Below are positions 43,556-52,781 of a stretch of 64,000 nt of DNA, one piece after another. The stretch comes from Candidatus Zymogenaceae bacterium (lineage in GTDB: Bacteria > Desulfobacterota > Zymogenia > Zymogenales > Zymogenaceae), in contig JAFGAS010000052.1 in NCBI GenBank assembly GCA_016933535.1, forward strand, positions 88,757-152,756, written 5' to 3'. Every line of letters starts with the position of its first letter. The stretch's first letter is position 1. Position numbers and translations under genes: made by a program. The notes under the pieces were generated by a model. It had not been told where the DNA came from and did no database searches. It saw only the letters and a list, made by a program, of their open reading frames with translations.

Positions 43556-44685
43556 TGGACGACGGCGGCACCGGCGCGGGCGGGGGCACGGCCGATATCG
43601 CGGGCCTCATGATCTGGGGCTCCGGCATGCCGCACCCGACGTACGGCTACATCACCAACCAGTACCTCACGGCCCCGGACGTATCCTCCTATCTTTACAT
43701 CACGGCCGACAACGTCGAGGTATTCGGCTCTAACTTCACCGCTACTAATTTAGGCATCCACGTCCGCGACGTCGGCGCCGGCACGTACATCCACGACAAT
43801 ACGTTTACCGGCGAGACCAATGCCGGCGTCTCAATACTACGCTCGGTGGCGACGATTTCCGGCAACACCTTTACGGACTGCCACCTGGGCATCCGCGACG
43901 GGGGCGGCACGGTGACGATTTCCGATAACACGTTTAATGGCGGGGCGTTCGGCGTCTACGTCAACGTCGGGGCGACCGGGACCCTGACGATCACGGATAA
44001 CACCATCGGCACGGCCGCCGATCCGATAACCGATTATGGCATCTGCATAGAGGCCGGCGGAAACGTCGTCGTCAATGGAATTTCCGATAACGACATCACG
44101 GTACACGGTTCCGGAGGGGGTATACTTGCCAGCGATATTAGGAACGTCTCATTCTCCGACAACGACATCACGGTTACGTCCGATGACGATCTTGCGCTCG
44201 GCATCAGTCTCCACAGCTATGGCGATATCACCGGCAGAATCACCGGCGGGACGATCACCGTAAACGGGTATACTTTTGCCCACGGGATCAATATTGCACC
44301 GAGTACCGGCACGATCGGTATTTCCGGCGACCCGCTTACGATCACGGGCGTCACGATCAACGTGAACAGGGCCGGAAACCCGGCTGTCGCTGGCGCTTAC
44401 GCCATAAGACTTTACAACACCAGCCCCTCCGGATATATCTTCGCAACGGTCACCGGCAACACGGCTAACGTTACGGCGGTCGATCGACGCCTCTTCCTGT
44501 GGCTCTCCTGCACGCACGCGTTGGGCAACGCGGTAGACTGGGGAAGCGTTCCGGGAACGGAGAATACGTACAACGCGTATGACCTTCTCGGCAATCCGGC
44601 GAGCTGGAGCGGAAACTACGACGTGGGAGGACCCACGACAAACGGGCCGGTAAATACGAACTTCACCACGGGAGTTTCCCCGTAG
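43552..44685 (+). CDS. Right-handed beta-helix passenger, 3' part of the same frameshifted inverse autotransporter
   Basis: The -1/+2-shifted frame already reads sensibly upstream of this ORF (SGGVYSGITTIHV before MDDGG), so the two ORFs are one gene broken by a single-base indel. The passenger consists of parallel beta-helix repeats such as ISGNTFTDCHLGIRDGG and TISDNTFNGGAFGVYV, ending NTNFTTGVSP. Such passengers display adhesive or carbohydrate-interacting surfaces. No independent start signal or signal peptide is present, so it is not a separate gene. A sequencing error, phase-variable shift or recent mutation are all possible. Confidence 0.78.
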   Translation: MMDDGGTGAGGGTADIAGLMIWGSGMPHPTYGYITNQYLTAPDVSSYLYITADNVEVFGSNFTATNLGIHVRDVGAGTYIHDNTFTGETNAGVSILRSVATISGNTFTDCHLGIRDGGGTVTISDNTFNGGAFGVYVNVGATGTLTITDNTIGTAADPITDYGICIEAGGNVVVNGISDNDITVHGSGGGILASDIRNVSFSDNDITVTSDDDLALGISLHSYGDITGRITGGTITVNGYTFAHGINIAPSTGTIGISGDPLTITGVTINVNRAGNPAVAGAYAIRLYNTSPSGYIFATVTGNTANVTAVDRRLFLWLSCTHALGNAVDWGSVPGTENTYNAYDLLGNPASWSGNYDVGGPTTNGPVNTNFTTGVSP

Positions 44686-44720
44686 ATAACGGGAGGGTCG
44701 ACTCCCCCCGGCGCAAACGG

Positions 44721-44754
44721 AAATCCCTTCCTCGAAAGAGGAGGGGATTTTTTT
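44721..44754 (+). terminator. Rho-independent terminator of the inverse-autotransporter gene
   Basis: AAATCCCTTCCTC-GAAA-GAGGAGGGGATTT followed by TTTT. It has the same GAAA loop and layout as 41988-42020. Just upstream GGGAGGGTCGACTCCCCCC makes a second dyad resembling that near 36013. Confidence 0.88.
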
Positions 44755-44782
44755 GTCGGACGAATTGGCCTACCTGTCCTGT

Positions 44783-45847
44783 TTACATCCACCGCTTGCG
44801 TCTGAAGAAGAGAAGCATGAACATGACGATGACAACCATCAGCCCGATAGTAGCCCAGAAGCCCATCGGATTGGCGAGCCCCGGCATATCCCGGAAGTTC
44901 ATGCCGTAGACCCCGGTGATGAACGACAGCGGGATGAAGATCGTCGTGATGATGGTCAGCACCTTCATGATCTCGTTCATTCGGTTGGATACGTTGGTCA
45001 GGTAGATATCGAGCATCCCGGAGAGCATGTCCCGGATGGTCTCCACCGTCTCGATGAGGCGGATCGTATGGTCGTAGACATCACGCAGGTAGATGACCGT
45101 ATCCCTCTTGATTAACGGGGACTCCCCGCGCTCCAGAAAGCCGATCATCTCGCGCAGCGGTGAAATCGACTTTCTGAGCATGATCGTCTCGATTTTGGTG
45201 TCATGGATGACCGAGAGGTTCTCGCGAGAGGGGTCGGTAATTATACGATCTTCCAGAAACTCAATCATCTCTTCGAACCGCTCGACAATGTTGAAGTAGC
45301 CGTCGACAACGGCGTCTATCAGGGCGTAGGCCAGAAAATCGGCCCCGGACTTCCTGATGAGCCCCCCGGCCTTCTTGATCCGCTGCCTTATCTTGTCGAA
45401 GACGTCTTTGCCGTTTTCCTGAAAGGATATGACGTAGCTATCACCCAGGATGATGCTGATCTGCTCCTCAATGATCTCGTCGGCTTTCTCGTCCTCGTAG
45501 ACCATCTTCATGACGATGTAGATATAGCGCTCGTAGGCCTCCATCTTCGGCCGCTGGGTCGTGTTCATGATGTCTTCCATCACCAGCGGATGCAGGTCAA
45601 ACGCCGCGCCGATCTCCTCGAGGATAGGGACCTCGTGGATGCCGGAGACGTTAACCCAGGTGACGGTATCGGTCTTCATACATGAGCGGCAGTCGGCCAC
45701 GGTCGCATCGGGCGTCTCGGTGAAGCTCTCCTGATTATAGTCGATGATGGAGATCGTGGTTTTTTTAGCCGTTTCCTCCCCAATATGGACCAGCGAGCCG
45801 GGGGGAAGGCCGGTCTTGAGGGATACTTTTTTGATGATCCGGGTCAT
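44783..45847 (-). CDS. corA: CorA family magnesium/cobalt transporter
   Basis: A 354-aa protein with a long cytoplasmic alpha/beta and helical funnel domain (LHPLVMEDIMNTTQRPKMEAY) and two C-terminal transmembrane helices. The pore signature YGMNF lies in ITGVYGMNFRDMP. The basic tail RRKRWM is typical. CorA forms a homopentameric Mg2+ channel. AGGTG precedes the ATG. Confidence 0.95.
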   Translation of the reverse strand: MTRIIKKVSLKTGLPPGSLVHIGEETAKKTTISIIDYNQESFTETPDATVADCRSCMKTDTVTWVNVSGIHEVPILEEIGAAFDLHPLVMEDIMNTTQRPKMEAYERYIYIVMKMVYEDEKADEIIEEQISIILGDSYVISFQENGKDVFDKIRQRIKKAGGLIRKSGADFLAYALIDAVVDGYFNIVERFEEMIEFLEDRIITDPSRENLSVIHDTKIETIMLRKSISPLREMIGFLERGESPLIKRDTVIYLRDVYDHTIRLIETVETIRDMLSGMLDIYLTNVSNRMNEIMKVLTIITTIFIPLSFITGVYGMNFRDMPGLANPMGFWATIGLMVVIVMFMLLFFRRKRWM

Positions 45848-46095
45848 CGGTCACCTCGTATAGTGGCTGGGAAAAAACGGAGGCGTCAGCTTACAAGAGA
45901 AGAGACTAACCAAAAAGACATAAAAGGCACGAAGGATACGTGGAATCATTCCAAACCATCTTTGTGTCTTTGTGCCTTGTAATACAATCCGTGCGGCATC
46001 CGAAATGAGACAAGCCACAAAAGCGGGATGGAACGACGCTGCAGAAGATACGTTATCCCATCGATCCCGCCGAATCACGGGTCGCGCATTCCGTC

Positions 46096-47475
46096 TTAAT
46101 CTCGGTCAGGCCCATTGTCCCGCTCCATCAACATCTTCAGGATCACGTCGTCGAGCCTGATTTCCTTGGCGAGCCGCCGAAAATTCCTGAGGGTGCCCAG
46201 AAAATCGTCGCCGACGATCCCCATGCCGCGGGGGGCGGCGTTGTCCTTCATCGAGAGATAGGCGTTTTCAACCGCGGCCCCCGCCCCCATCGAGGTCTTG
46301 AGGGCGCATGACTCCTTGGCGCCGTCGCAAAAGACGCCTTCGGTGGCGGCCACCGTCAACTGAAAGGCGTTTGCCATCTGACCGGGAGTACCGTTCATGA
46401 GAAAGACGCAGCCCGCCGACGCTGCGCCGGCCGTGGTCACCGCCGCCTCGCAGTAGGGGGAGAGAATGCCCGTATAGACCTTTGTAATGCCGGTGACGAT
46501 GTGGGCCAGGGCAAGGGAGCGAACGACGATTTCCCGATACTCGGGTTTTATAATTACTCGGTCCGATGAATCAGTCCCGTTCGATTCTTCACCGCCGTCC
46601 GGGGGCGGGGAGGCGTCGATATACCCAAGTTCCCGGGCAACGGACCCGACCGCCGCGTTGATGACGATTCCCTGGTTGCCGCTGCCGAAGCTTGACAGCA
46701 CCGGAACGGCAAGCCCCGCCATCCGGGCGCCGGAGGCCGCCGCCGCATCGACCCTGGCCCGTGCGATGACGTTGCCGACGATAAATCCACCGGAGCAAAG
46801 CGCCGTGAGATCGGTGGCATACCCGAGGCCCGCCTTGTGTTCGAGCCCCACGTCACGGGCCCGGGCCGTCAGTTCGAGCCCTTGGGCCATGTACTCAATG
46901 TCGGAAAGTGGCACCGACCGGGCGAATCGCTCGGCGTCGGCGATCGTAAGGTCCGAGAAGCTCTCGAACCAGGCGTCTTCCTGCGATCCGGCGGCCTCGT
47001 CGACGAAGAGGACATCGCCGTTGCGCTCGACAGCAACCAGGTGCTCGTGGGTTCCCTCGATGGCGGCCGAGGCGGTATGGCCGCCGCCGGTAATCTCGAC
47101 CTTGATGTAGATGCCGGGGGCGTTTTCCTTGACGGCGATGGTGATCCGTTTTTCGTGCGCGAACTTCTTTGCCCGGGCCACGTCCCGCGGGTCGGCTCCC
47201 TCGATGACCATGAGGGCCCGGTCGGGGTCCCCCGCAAAGGCGCCGAGGGCTGCCGCCACGGCAACCCCGCGGCTGTCGGTCCCCGGAACGCCCACGGCGA
47301 TGGCGTTTCTGAGGATATAACGGTCAAGCGTCAGGGTCATCGATTCCGGCGGGCACCCGAGCGCACGGGCGGCGGCCGCCGCGGCAAGGGCGATGCTCAC
47401 CGGCTCGGTGCATCCGAGGGCGGGGACCACGTAGCGTTTGAGGATCGTGAGGATCGAGTCGTCCGTTTTAGTCAT
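46096..47475 (-). CDS. L-cysteine desulfidase/serine dehydratase alpha-like protein (CyuA/UPF0597)
   Basis: A 459-aa protein of the CyuA/YhaM family. The cluster-binding cysteines are visible: VVPALGCTEPVSIALA near residue 21, SPYCEAAVTTAGAASAG around 343, and GVFCDGAKESCALK near 385. Characterised members use a [4Fe-4S] cluster to release sulfide, ammonia and pyruvate from L-cysteine. In an anaerobe it may supply sulfide or degrade excess cysteine. No good ribosome-binding site is visible. A serine dehydratase activity cannot be excluded. Confidence 0.85.
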   Translation of the reverse strand: MTKTDDSILTILKRYVVPALGCTEPVSIALAAAAAARALGCPPESMTLTLDRYILRNAIAVGVPGTDSRGVAVAAALGAFAGDPDRALMVIEGADPRDVARAKKFAHEKRITIAVKENAPGIYIKVEITGGGHTASAAIEGTHEHLVAVERNGDVLFVDEAAGSQEDAWFESFSDLTIADAERFARSVPLSDIEYMAQGLELTARARDVGLEHKAGLGYATDLTALCSGGFIVGNVIARARVDAAAASGARMAGLAVPVLSSFGSGNQGIVINAAVGSVARELGYIDASPPPDGGEESNGTDSSDRVIIKPEYREIVVRSLALAHIVTGITKVYTGILSPYCEAAVTTAGAASAGCVFLMNGTPGQMANAFQLTVAATEGVFCDGAKESCALKTSMGAGAAVENAYLSMKDNAAPRGMGIVGDDFLGTLRNFRRLAKEIRLDDVILKMLMERDNGPDRD

Positions 47476-47717
47476 GTTTCAAGTGGAGTCCAACGGGCCG
47501 CCCGATTGGTGCGGCGAACATTGAAAGAGTTACGCTGAAATAGTACCACACTAAGAGGTCAAAGGGAATCGTCTTATTTTGCCGTGGAGTTGGCCGGCGT
47601 TTCTTTCGACGTCCGGGCCGGGTTGACGAGAATCGGGCGTCCGGCGGGCGTTTTCGCCAGGATGCTCGGTGGGCACTTACCGTGATGACCCCTTAAATCG
47701 TATATGCAGACCCTGTT

Positions 47718-47749
47718 AGAAAAAAGGGCGGGGAATATACCCCGCCCTT
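47718..47749 (-). terminator. Rho-independent terminator (minus strand)
   Basis: AAGGGCGGGG-AATATA-CCCCGCCCTT is a 10-bp GC-rich stem; on the minus strand it is followed by TTTTTTCT. It ends the lipoprotein-like gene whose stop lies at 47772. Confidence 0.85.
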
Positions 47750-47771
47750 CTTACTCCTATGGTTTGTTCGA

Positions 47772-48203
47772 TCATTTGACCATCATCCCGTCCCACGCGC
47801 CGTTGCCCGTGTTGTTTTCGCCGTCACCGTGTTCGCCGATGAATTTATCGCTCGTGGGGTCCATGGTGAAGTAACCGCGGCCCCTTCCGGCGGGTCCGTT
47901 CCATTCGAAGTCCCAGGTATCGTTGGTGACGTTACCGGTCAACTTGTAGAAGCCGCCGCCGATCCCCTCGAGCTTCCCCTCGGCTTCGCACCCCTTCTGG
48001 AGTACCTCGAGCTTGCCGTTGTTCGTGTCCCACACGCCGGTGAAGTTGACGCACCCCTCGGTCTTTTCGGCCTTGAGCTTTTCCATCCGGCGCTCATTGG
48101 CACCTTCGCGCATCTTACGGCACGACGGCAGGGCTAGGGCAAGAGAAACAACCAGAAGGGATGTCATAATGATGAGTCCGATTGACGATCCGTATCGCTT
48201 CAT
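47772..48203 (-). CDS. Small secreted protein, possible lipoprotein
   Basis: About 143 aa with a signal segment (SIGLIIMTSLLVVSLALALPS) and Cys in ALPSC, a weak lipobox. A basic helical stretch (REGANERRMEKLKAEKTEG) follows, then a beta-rich C-terminal half (FTGVWDTNNGKLEVLQKG, TWDFEWNGPAGRGRGYF) that recalls lipocalin-like small barrels. Start at 48203 has AAGGAGG; the ORF-track start lies nine codons upstream without one. Not assigned to a named family. Confidence 0.7.
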   Translation of the reverse strand: MKRYGSSIGLIIMTSLLVVSLALALPSCRKMREGANERRMEKLKAEKTEGCVNFTGVWDTNNGKLEVLQKGCEAEGKLEGIGGGFYKLTGNVTNDTWDFEWNGPAGRGRGYFTMDPTSDKFIGEHGDGENNTGNGAWDGMMVK

Positions 48204-48303
48204 ACTGTCCTCCTTGCTATGTATCGGCAAAGGCGCATCCCAGCCGACGGGGGATGCGCATAACAGGAGAGGGGCGTGTGCCTTTTCCCCGTTCGAGCAT
48301 CCG

Positions 48304-49098
48304 CTACGGTATAACCTTGAAGAAACAGTTGCCCTCGATCCCCGAGTCGGGAACGTTGGGAAGCTTTACCTCCAGTTCATAGTCGTCGGCAGCAACAAAT
48401 CCGCCGGAGTCGTTACGCATATCCCACGACCAGGAGGCCGACCTGCCCGGTAGCAACGGGTTGGGAACGCCGGTGGGCCTGGAGTTGTGGGTCGATCGGG
48501 CCTGAGGTCCCGATGAGGTGTGACGGTAGATAATCCATGAGAAATTCCCGGTGTCAAGCCCCACGTCTCCGGTGTTCTTGATGGTAAAGGTCACGGTGCC
48601 GCCCACGTGGTACTGCGCCCTGTTGGAGGTGACGCGGATATCCTTTGCCGCGCTCCAGCCCGACGTCAGCGTGAATGAGCTCGTTACTTTATCGTCCTGA
48701 TAGCTGTGCCGGGGCATGATCACCCAGACCTTGATCCGGTATTCACCGGCAGGCTGGATCGTACCCTCGTTGTCCTTACCGTTCCAGGTCCAGGTGGCGA
48801 TGTCGCCCACGGGCAGGTCATCAGAGACGGTAGAGGGCTTGGCCGCCTCGGTGAATACCTCGCGCCAACCGCCGTTGCTCTTAACCTGGACCATCCAGCG
48901 CATCGACCTGAGCGAAAGCGAATTGGTGCCGGTGTTTGTGAGCTGAATGGTAACGGTGGTGCCTGCCGCGTAGGAACTCTTGTCTCTTGCCACGGAAAAG
49001 TCGTAAGCGGCAAGGGCGGGAAGGGCGAAGGCGAGAATCGTGAAGCATGAGATGATAATAACAAAAGGCCTTAAAAAACGTCCCGTTGCTTTTCCCAT
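48304..49098 (-). CDS. Secreted protein with two Ig-like (BsuPI/FlgD-type) beta-sandwich domains
   Basis: A 264-aa protein with signal peptide (FVIIISCFTILAFALPALAA) and two related beta-sandwich repeats. Each has a TVT(I/F) strand with NTG, and an end like WTWNGKDNEGTIQPAGEYRIKV or WSWDMRNDSGGFVAADDYELEV. That pattern fits BsuPI or FlgD-Ig-like folds. No enzymatic motif. GGAGGG precedes ATG 49098; the ORF-track start lies 33 residues upstream in an unlikely extension. Role unknown, perhaps in surface assembly. Confidence 0.72.
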   Translation of the reverse strand: MGKATGRFLRPFVIIISCFTILAFALPALAAYDFSVARDKSSYAAGTTVTIQLTNTGTNSLSLRSMRWMVQVKSNGGWREVFTEAAKPSTVSDDLPVGDIATWTWNGKDNEGTIQPAGEYRIKVWVIMPRHSYQDDKVTSSFTLTSGWSAAKDIRVTSNRAQYHVGGTVTFTIKNTGDVGLDTGNFSWIIYRHTSSGPQARSTHNSRPTGVPNPLLPGRSASWSWDMRNDSGGFVAADDYELEVKLPNVPDSGIEGNCFFKVIP

Positions 49099-49605
49099 AA
49101 ATCCCTCCAAAAAAAAGTTATGCTCAAAGGATCGTTTCCGGGTAGGCGTATTACGGCCCATTGTATCCGGAAGCATCACAATATATGAATTGTCCACCCC
49201 GATTGCCCGGGTTGCGGGCAGGGAGTTGTATCACGCCGGTTAGTGTTTCGTTCGGCAGGAGATCGTCCCGAATCCGACAGGAAATCGGCAGGGTGGTGAG
49301 GCCGAAGACGACGCCGTGCGGATGATATTTTGCCGTTTGTTTCATACAACACCGATATAAATAGTCACAAGCACAAGTAGTCTAACTTAGAATATCACAA
49401 CAATCAATTAATAACAAGGGCATGCCATTTTCCCCGGCGAGGCCATGATGTGGTTAAAAGTGGAATCGGAACCGGTGAGGAACCTGATCGTGGGGGCTTC
49501 TCCCATCGCGTCTCATTTGCCACCGATAAATTCATTGCTTGAAATAGGCCACAAAAAAAGTATATGATAAAGGAAAGCTTTTCATTGTTACGGGTGTCAC
49601 AAAAT
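49099..49605. other. Intergenic region with a candidate promoter for the amidohydrolase
   Basis: About 500 bases between divergent genes. TTGAAA (49539-49544), 18-nt spacer and TATGAT (49563-49568) could drive the amidohydrolase. If so, the ORF-track ATG at 49564 lies inside the -10 and cannot be the start. The 64-aa ORF on the minus strand (49151-49345) has no ribosome-binding site or recognisable family. Confidence 0.45.
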
Positions 49606-50442
49606 ATGACAAAAAACGACAAAATTCCTCCTGACATCATTGATTTTCACGTCCATCTCTTCCCCGATCGGCTCTTCGATGCAATATGGAAATATTTTTC
49701 CCGGGATTACGGGTGGGACGTGCTCCACCGGTTCTACTGGCGCCAATGCATCGATTACCTGCGAAACCATAACGTGGGGCCGATCGTCTTTTCCACCTAC
49801 GCCCATAAGAAGGGCGTGGCCCGGATGCTCAACGACTGGAGCATGAAGGTGCTCGAGTCGGACCCGGATCTCTACTATTTTGCGGCCTATCACCCCGACG
49901 ACGAGGACGGACCCGCGCTGGCCCGGGAGGTCCTCTCTCACCCGCGAGTGCTGGGGTTCAAGCTGCAGCTTCTGGTACAGCGATTCTACCCCCACGACGA
50001 ACGGCTCTTCCCGCTCTATGACCTGGTGATGGAACAGGCGAAGCGGATACTACTACATGTCGGAAACGGGCCGGCGGGAAACGAGTTCGTGGGGCTTGCC
50101 AATTTCGAAAAGCTGATGCGCCGTTACCGGGAGCTTTCGGTCAACGTCGCCCACATGGGGGGGTTCGAGTTCGGCGGGTTCTTCGGACTGCTGCCCGAGT
50201 GCCCGAACCTGATGTTTGACACCGCGTTCGCCTTCCTGAAGGGCCTGGGGCATGTCTGCGACGTGCCGCCGGAAGACCTGGAGCGGCACCGCGACCGAAT
50301 CGTCTACGGGTCGGATTTTCCCAATATCATCTTTCCCCGGGAAGAGGAAATCGATTACCTGCTTGATCTGGGCCTGTCGGACGAGTTTTATCGAAAGGTT
50401 TTTTGGGAGAACGGGATGCGGATTATCGGGGAGCAGAGATGA
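49606..50442 (+). CDS. Amidohydrolase-family (amidohydrolase 2) metal-dependent hydrolase
   Basis: About 278 aa of TIM-barrel amidohydrolase type. The HxH metal site is IIDFHVHLFPD at the N terminus; ILLHVGNGP, VNVAHMGGFEF and the C-terminal YGSDFPNIIF (barrel Asp) follow. The family includes hydrolases and decarboxylases related to 2-amino-3-carboxymuconate-semialdehyde decarboxylase. Start at 49606 (MTKNDKIPPD) is chosen because the upstream ATG overlaps a promoter-like -10; certainty on the start is low. Substrate unknown. Confidence 0.8.
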   Translation: MTKNDKIPPDIIDFHVHLFPDRLFDAIWKYFSRDYGWDVLHRFYWRQCIDYLRNHNVGPIVFSTYAHKKGVARMLNDWSMKVLESDPDLYYFAAYHPDDEDGPALAREVLSHPRVLGFKLQLLVQRFYPHDERLFPLYDLVMEQAKRILLHVGNGPAGNEFVGLANFEKLMRRYRELSVNVAHMGGFEFGGFFGLLPECPNLMFDTAFAFLKGLGHVCDVPPEDLERHRDRIVYGSDFPNIIFPREEEIDYLLDLGLSDEFYRKVFWENGMRIIGEQR

Positions 50443-50469
50443 TCATCCGGGAGGCAGGGTCGATTGGTG

Positions 50470-51483
50470 CTATCCCTTGATTTGTTCTTCCTTCACGTGC
50501 GTCATCTCCGCAAAGCTCATCTTATCCAGCCAGATGAAGAGCAGACCTCCGGCGATGGCCGGGATGAAGTTGAGCGCGTGCATAACGATCCCGATCCCGG
50601 CGGCCTCGCTGGCCGGAAGCGCATAGAAGACCAGGGCGTAGCGGGCGGCGGCGTGAAACGTCCCGATGTACCCGGGAGGGGCCGGCAGAGACACCGCAAA
50701 CGCGATGAGCACCGTTACGAAGACCGCCGCCATGAACGGCAGCGAAATATCGAAGGAAAAAAGGATCACCCAGTAGAAGGCGGCGATCACCAGCCACAGC
50801 AGGACCGAAAAAAAGACGATCCCCACGAGCTTCCTGCCGTGATAGAGGATATTGAGGCCGTCGGCAAATGAGGTTATCATCGATTCGATGCGCAGCCGGA
50901 ACCGCTCGGGAAGCGGGCGGGAAAAGAACCTGACGATGACCATCGCCCGGTCCCGATTTTTTTCCAGCAGCACCAAAAACGAGATAAAGACGGCCATTGC
51001 GACCAGCGATGCGATTCCGGCCGCCCGAAGCCCCGTCATAAAATTCCCGTAGGCTTCCGGAAACGTTACGAAGAATAAGACGACCACGAGCATCCCCAGA
51101 ACCGTCAGAATATCAAAGACGCGCTCGATGACCACGGTAGCCAGGACGGCGCTCGTCCTGACCTTTTCCATCTTGCCCAGAGAGTAGGCCCGCACGAGTT
51201 CACCGAGGCGGACCGGAAACATATTGTTTGCCCCGAACCCGATGGCAACGGCGGAAAAAAGGTTGCGGTACCTGGTGTCTTTAATGGGCGCCATGAGGAG
51301 TTTCCACCGGAACATCCTGGCCACGTACGTCAGGTAATAGAGGACGAGAGCGACGATGATCAGCGGCCACCTGATGCGGGAAAAGACGAGCGCCATTTGC
51401 ACAAAATCGACCTTGTGCAGCGCCAGATAGAGGAACACCACCCCGACCAGCAGGCCGAGGTAGAACTTATAGTCGAGCCTCAT
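50470..51483 (-). CDS. YbhN/UPF0104-type lysylphosphatidylglycerol-synthase transmembrane (flippase-like) protein
   Basis: A 337-aa integral membrane protein with about eight helices. It carries family blocks VARMFRWKLLMAP, GFGANNMFPVRLGELVRAYSLGK and SLPAPPGYIGTFHAAARYAL. The family shares the membrane domain of MprF/AglD and is thought to move lipids or lipid-linked molecules across membranes. It starts 17 bases inside the end of ribF, so translation is coupled. No soluble synthase domain is present. Confidence 0.85.
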   Translation of the reverse strand: MRLDYKFYLGLLVGVVFLYLALHKVDFVQMALVFSRIRWPLIIVALVLYYLTYVARMFRWKLLMAPIKDTRYRNLFSAVAIGFGANNMFPVRLGELVRAYSLGKMEKVRTSAVLATVVIERVFDILTVLGMLVVVLFFVTFPEAYGNFMTGLRAAGIASLVAMAVFISFLVLLEKNRDRAMVIVRFFSRPLPERFRLRIESMITSFADGLNILYHGRKLVGIVFFSVLLWLVIAAFYWVILFSFDISLPFMAAVFVTVLIAFAVSLPAPPGYIGTFHAAARYALVFYALPASEAAGIGIVMHALNFIPAIAGGLLFIWLDKMSFAEMTHVKEEQIKG

Positions 51484-52402
51484 AGCTTTTGATTATCCTT
51501 TCGGCGAGCGTTATGTCGTCCCGGATCTGCCTGACCAGCTCATCGGGTCCCGAGAACTTGACCACATGACGAATCCGATCGATAAAACCAACTTCGATCA
51601 CCTTGTCGTAGATATCTTCGTCGAAATCCAGGATATGGACCTCAATCGTAAAATTCCGCGCGCCGAAGGTCAGGTTGCTGCCGAGGTTTGCCACACCCCA
51701 ATAGCGCCGTCCGTCGATGACCACCCAGGTGACATAGACGCCGCCCAGCGGCATGAGCCTTCCCTTGTAGTCGATATTTGCGGTGGGATACCCAAGCTGG
51801 CGGCCCCTTCCGACTCCCCGGACTACCTGGCCGCTGATGGAAAAGTCGCGGCCCAGCAACACCGACGCGTCCTTTATGCGCCCCATCTGGATGAGGTTCC
51901 TGACCATCGTGCTGGAAACCAGCATGCCTTGTACGACAACGGCGCTCTTTTCCTCGACCCCGAAATCGTACTGCTCCCCCAATCTCGTCAGCAGGTCGAT
52001 GGTTCCCGTTTTCCCCTTGCCAAAGGTGAAATCGTGGCCCACGAAGATATAGGCCATCTTGAGGCTGTCCAGCAGGACACCGCGCACGAATGTCTCGGCG
52101 TCCTGATCGTAGAATTCCCGGTTCTTCCCGGCCACGAAGACCGCCTCGATCCCGTGCGATTCGATGAGCTTGAGCCTTTTTTCAAACGTCGTGATAAGCG
52201 GGGGCTCACCGTGCCGGAAAAAGTGCTGGGGGTGGGGGTTAAACGTGAGCACGGCCGGTATCGCCGAAAGCTCCCGGGCCTTGGCGATGACCGAGGAGAA
52301 TATCGCCTGGTGCCCGAGGTGGACGCCGTCGAAGTTGCCGGCGGTCAGGACCGTCTTGAGATATGGGGAGCGGTAGTTCGGCTCCCATGAAACGATTTTC
52401 AT
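51467..52402 (-). CDS. ribF: Bifunctional riboflavin kinase/FAD synthetase
   Basis: A 311-aa RibF. The N-terminal nucleotidyltransferase has TAGNFDGVHLGHQAIF near residue 21, FNPHPQHFF and IFVGHDFTFGKG. The C-terminal flavokinase has VVRGVGRGRQLGYPTANID. It makes FMN and FAD from riboflavin, needed by the many flavoproteins in this window. The start is ATG at 52402; the ORF-track TTG one codon earlier is less likely. It overlaps the downstream YbhN-type gene. Confidence 0.95.
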   Translation of the reverse strand: MKIVSWEPNYRSPYLKTVLTAGNFDGVHLGHQAIFSSVIAKARELSAIPAVLTFNPHPQHFFRHGEPPLITTFEKRLKLIESHGIEAVFVAGKNREFYDQDAETFVRGVLLDSLKMAYIFVGHDFTFGKGKTGTIDLLTRLGEQYDFGVEEKSAVVVQGMLVSSTMVRNLIQMGRIKDASVLLGRDFSISGQVVRGVGRGRQLGYPTANIDYKGRLMPLGGVYVTWVVIDGRRYWGVANLGSNLTFGARNFTIEVHILDFDEDIYDKVIEVGFIDRIRHVVKFSGPDELVRQIRDDITLAERIIKSYEARL

Positions 52403-52412
52403 CAATTTTGTC

Positions 52413-52439
52413 TTGACATTGCAAAAGGAACAATATAAT
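52413..52439 (+). promoter_or_regulatory. Promoter upstream of tRNA-Leu
   Basis: TTGACA (52413-52418) and TATAAT (52434-52439) are both perfect hexamers but the spacer is only 15 nt. It lies about 200 bases before tRNA-Leu and is divergent from ribF. Confidence 0.5.
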
Positions 52440-52646
52440 TTAAAACGTGCTCGGATTCAAGCAAAAAAGCTCCGGGCGCATGGGATGGGTGGGAGCGCCG
52501 AACATCCCGGGGAGGGGCGGGGGTCGAAAATGGAAGGCAAAGGGAAGGTATTTTCGGGAAGGGCGCAAACGGGACATCTCATTTTGACGTATCTTGAGAA
52601 GGAGTCATAGGGCACCGCCCGGATACATAAGAAAGAAACGAATCGT

Positions 52647-52733
52647 GCCGAAGTGGCGGAACTGGTAGACGCGCTAGGTTCAGGGTCTAGTGGGCGTTGG
52701 CCTGTGCGGGTTCGACTCCCGCCTTCGGCACCA
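52647..52733 (+). tRNA. tRNA-Leu (CAG)
   Basis: 87 nt with encoded CCA. Acceptor stem GCCGAAG/CTTCGGC is perfect; anticodon stem-loop CTAGG-TTCAGGG-TCTAG presents CAG. A long variable arm (TGGGCGTTGGCCTG region) marks a class II tRNA, and the T loop is GGGTTCGACTCCC. It reads the CUG leucine codon. Confidence 0.96.
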
Positions 52734-52744
52734 CTTACGATAAA

Positions 52745-52778
52745 AAAGGGGAGATAACGTTTTCGTTATCTCCCCTTT
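52745..52778. terminator. Bidirectional rho-independent terminator
   Basis: AAAGGGGAGATAAC-GTTTTC-GTTATCTCCCCTTT is a perfect 14-bp stem. The A-rich left side gives a strong U tract on the minus strand for the alpha/beta hydrolase; it also closes the tRNA-Leu unit. Confidence 0.9.
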
Positions 52779-52781
52779 ACC

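Noticed and set aside
43552-44685. Passenger ORF as an independent gene
   Set aside because: No signal peptide or RBS, and homologous sequence in its frame begins upstream of its start, inside the barrel ORF. It is the second half of one gene.
49151-49345. 64-aa minus-strand ORF upstream of the Ig-like protein gene
   Set aside because: Good Met start context is lacking and no family is recognisable; insufficient support for a gene.
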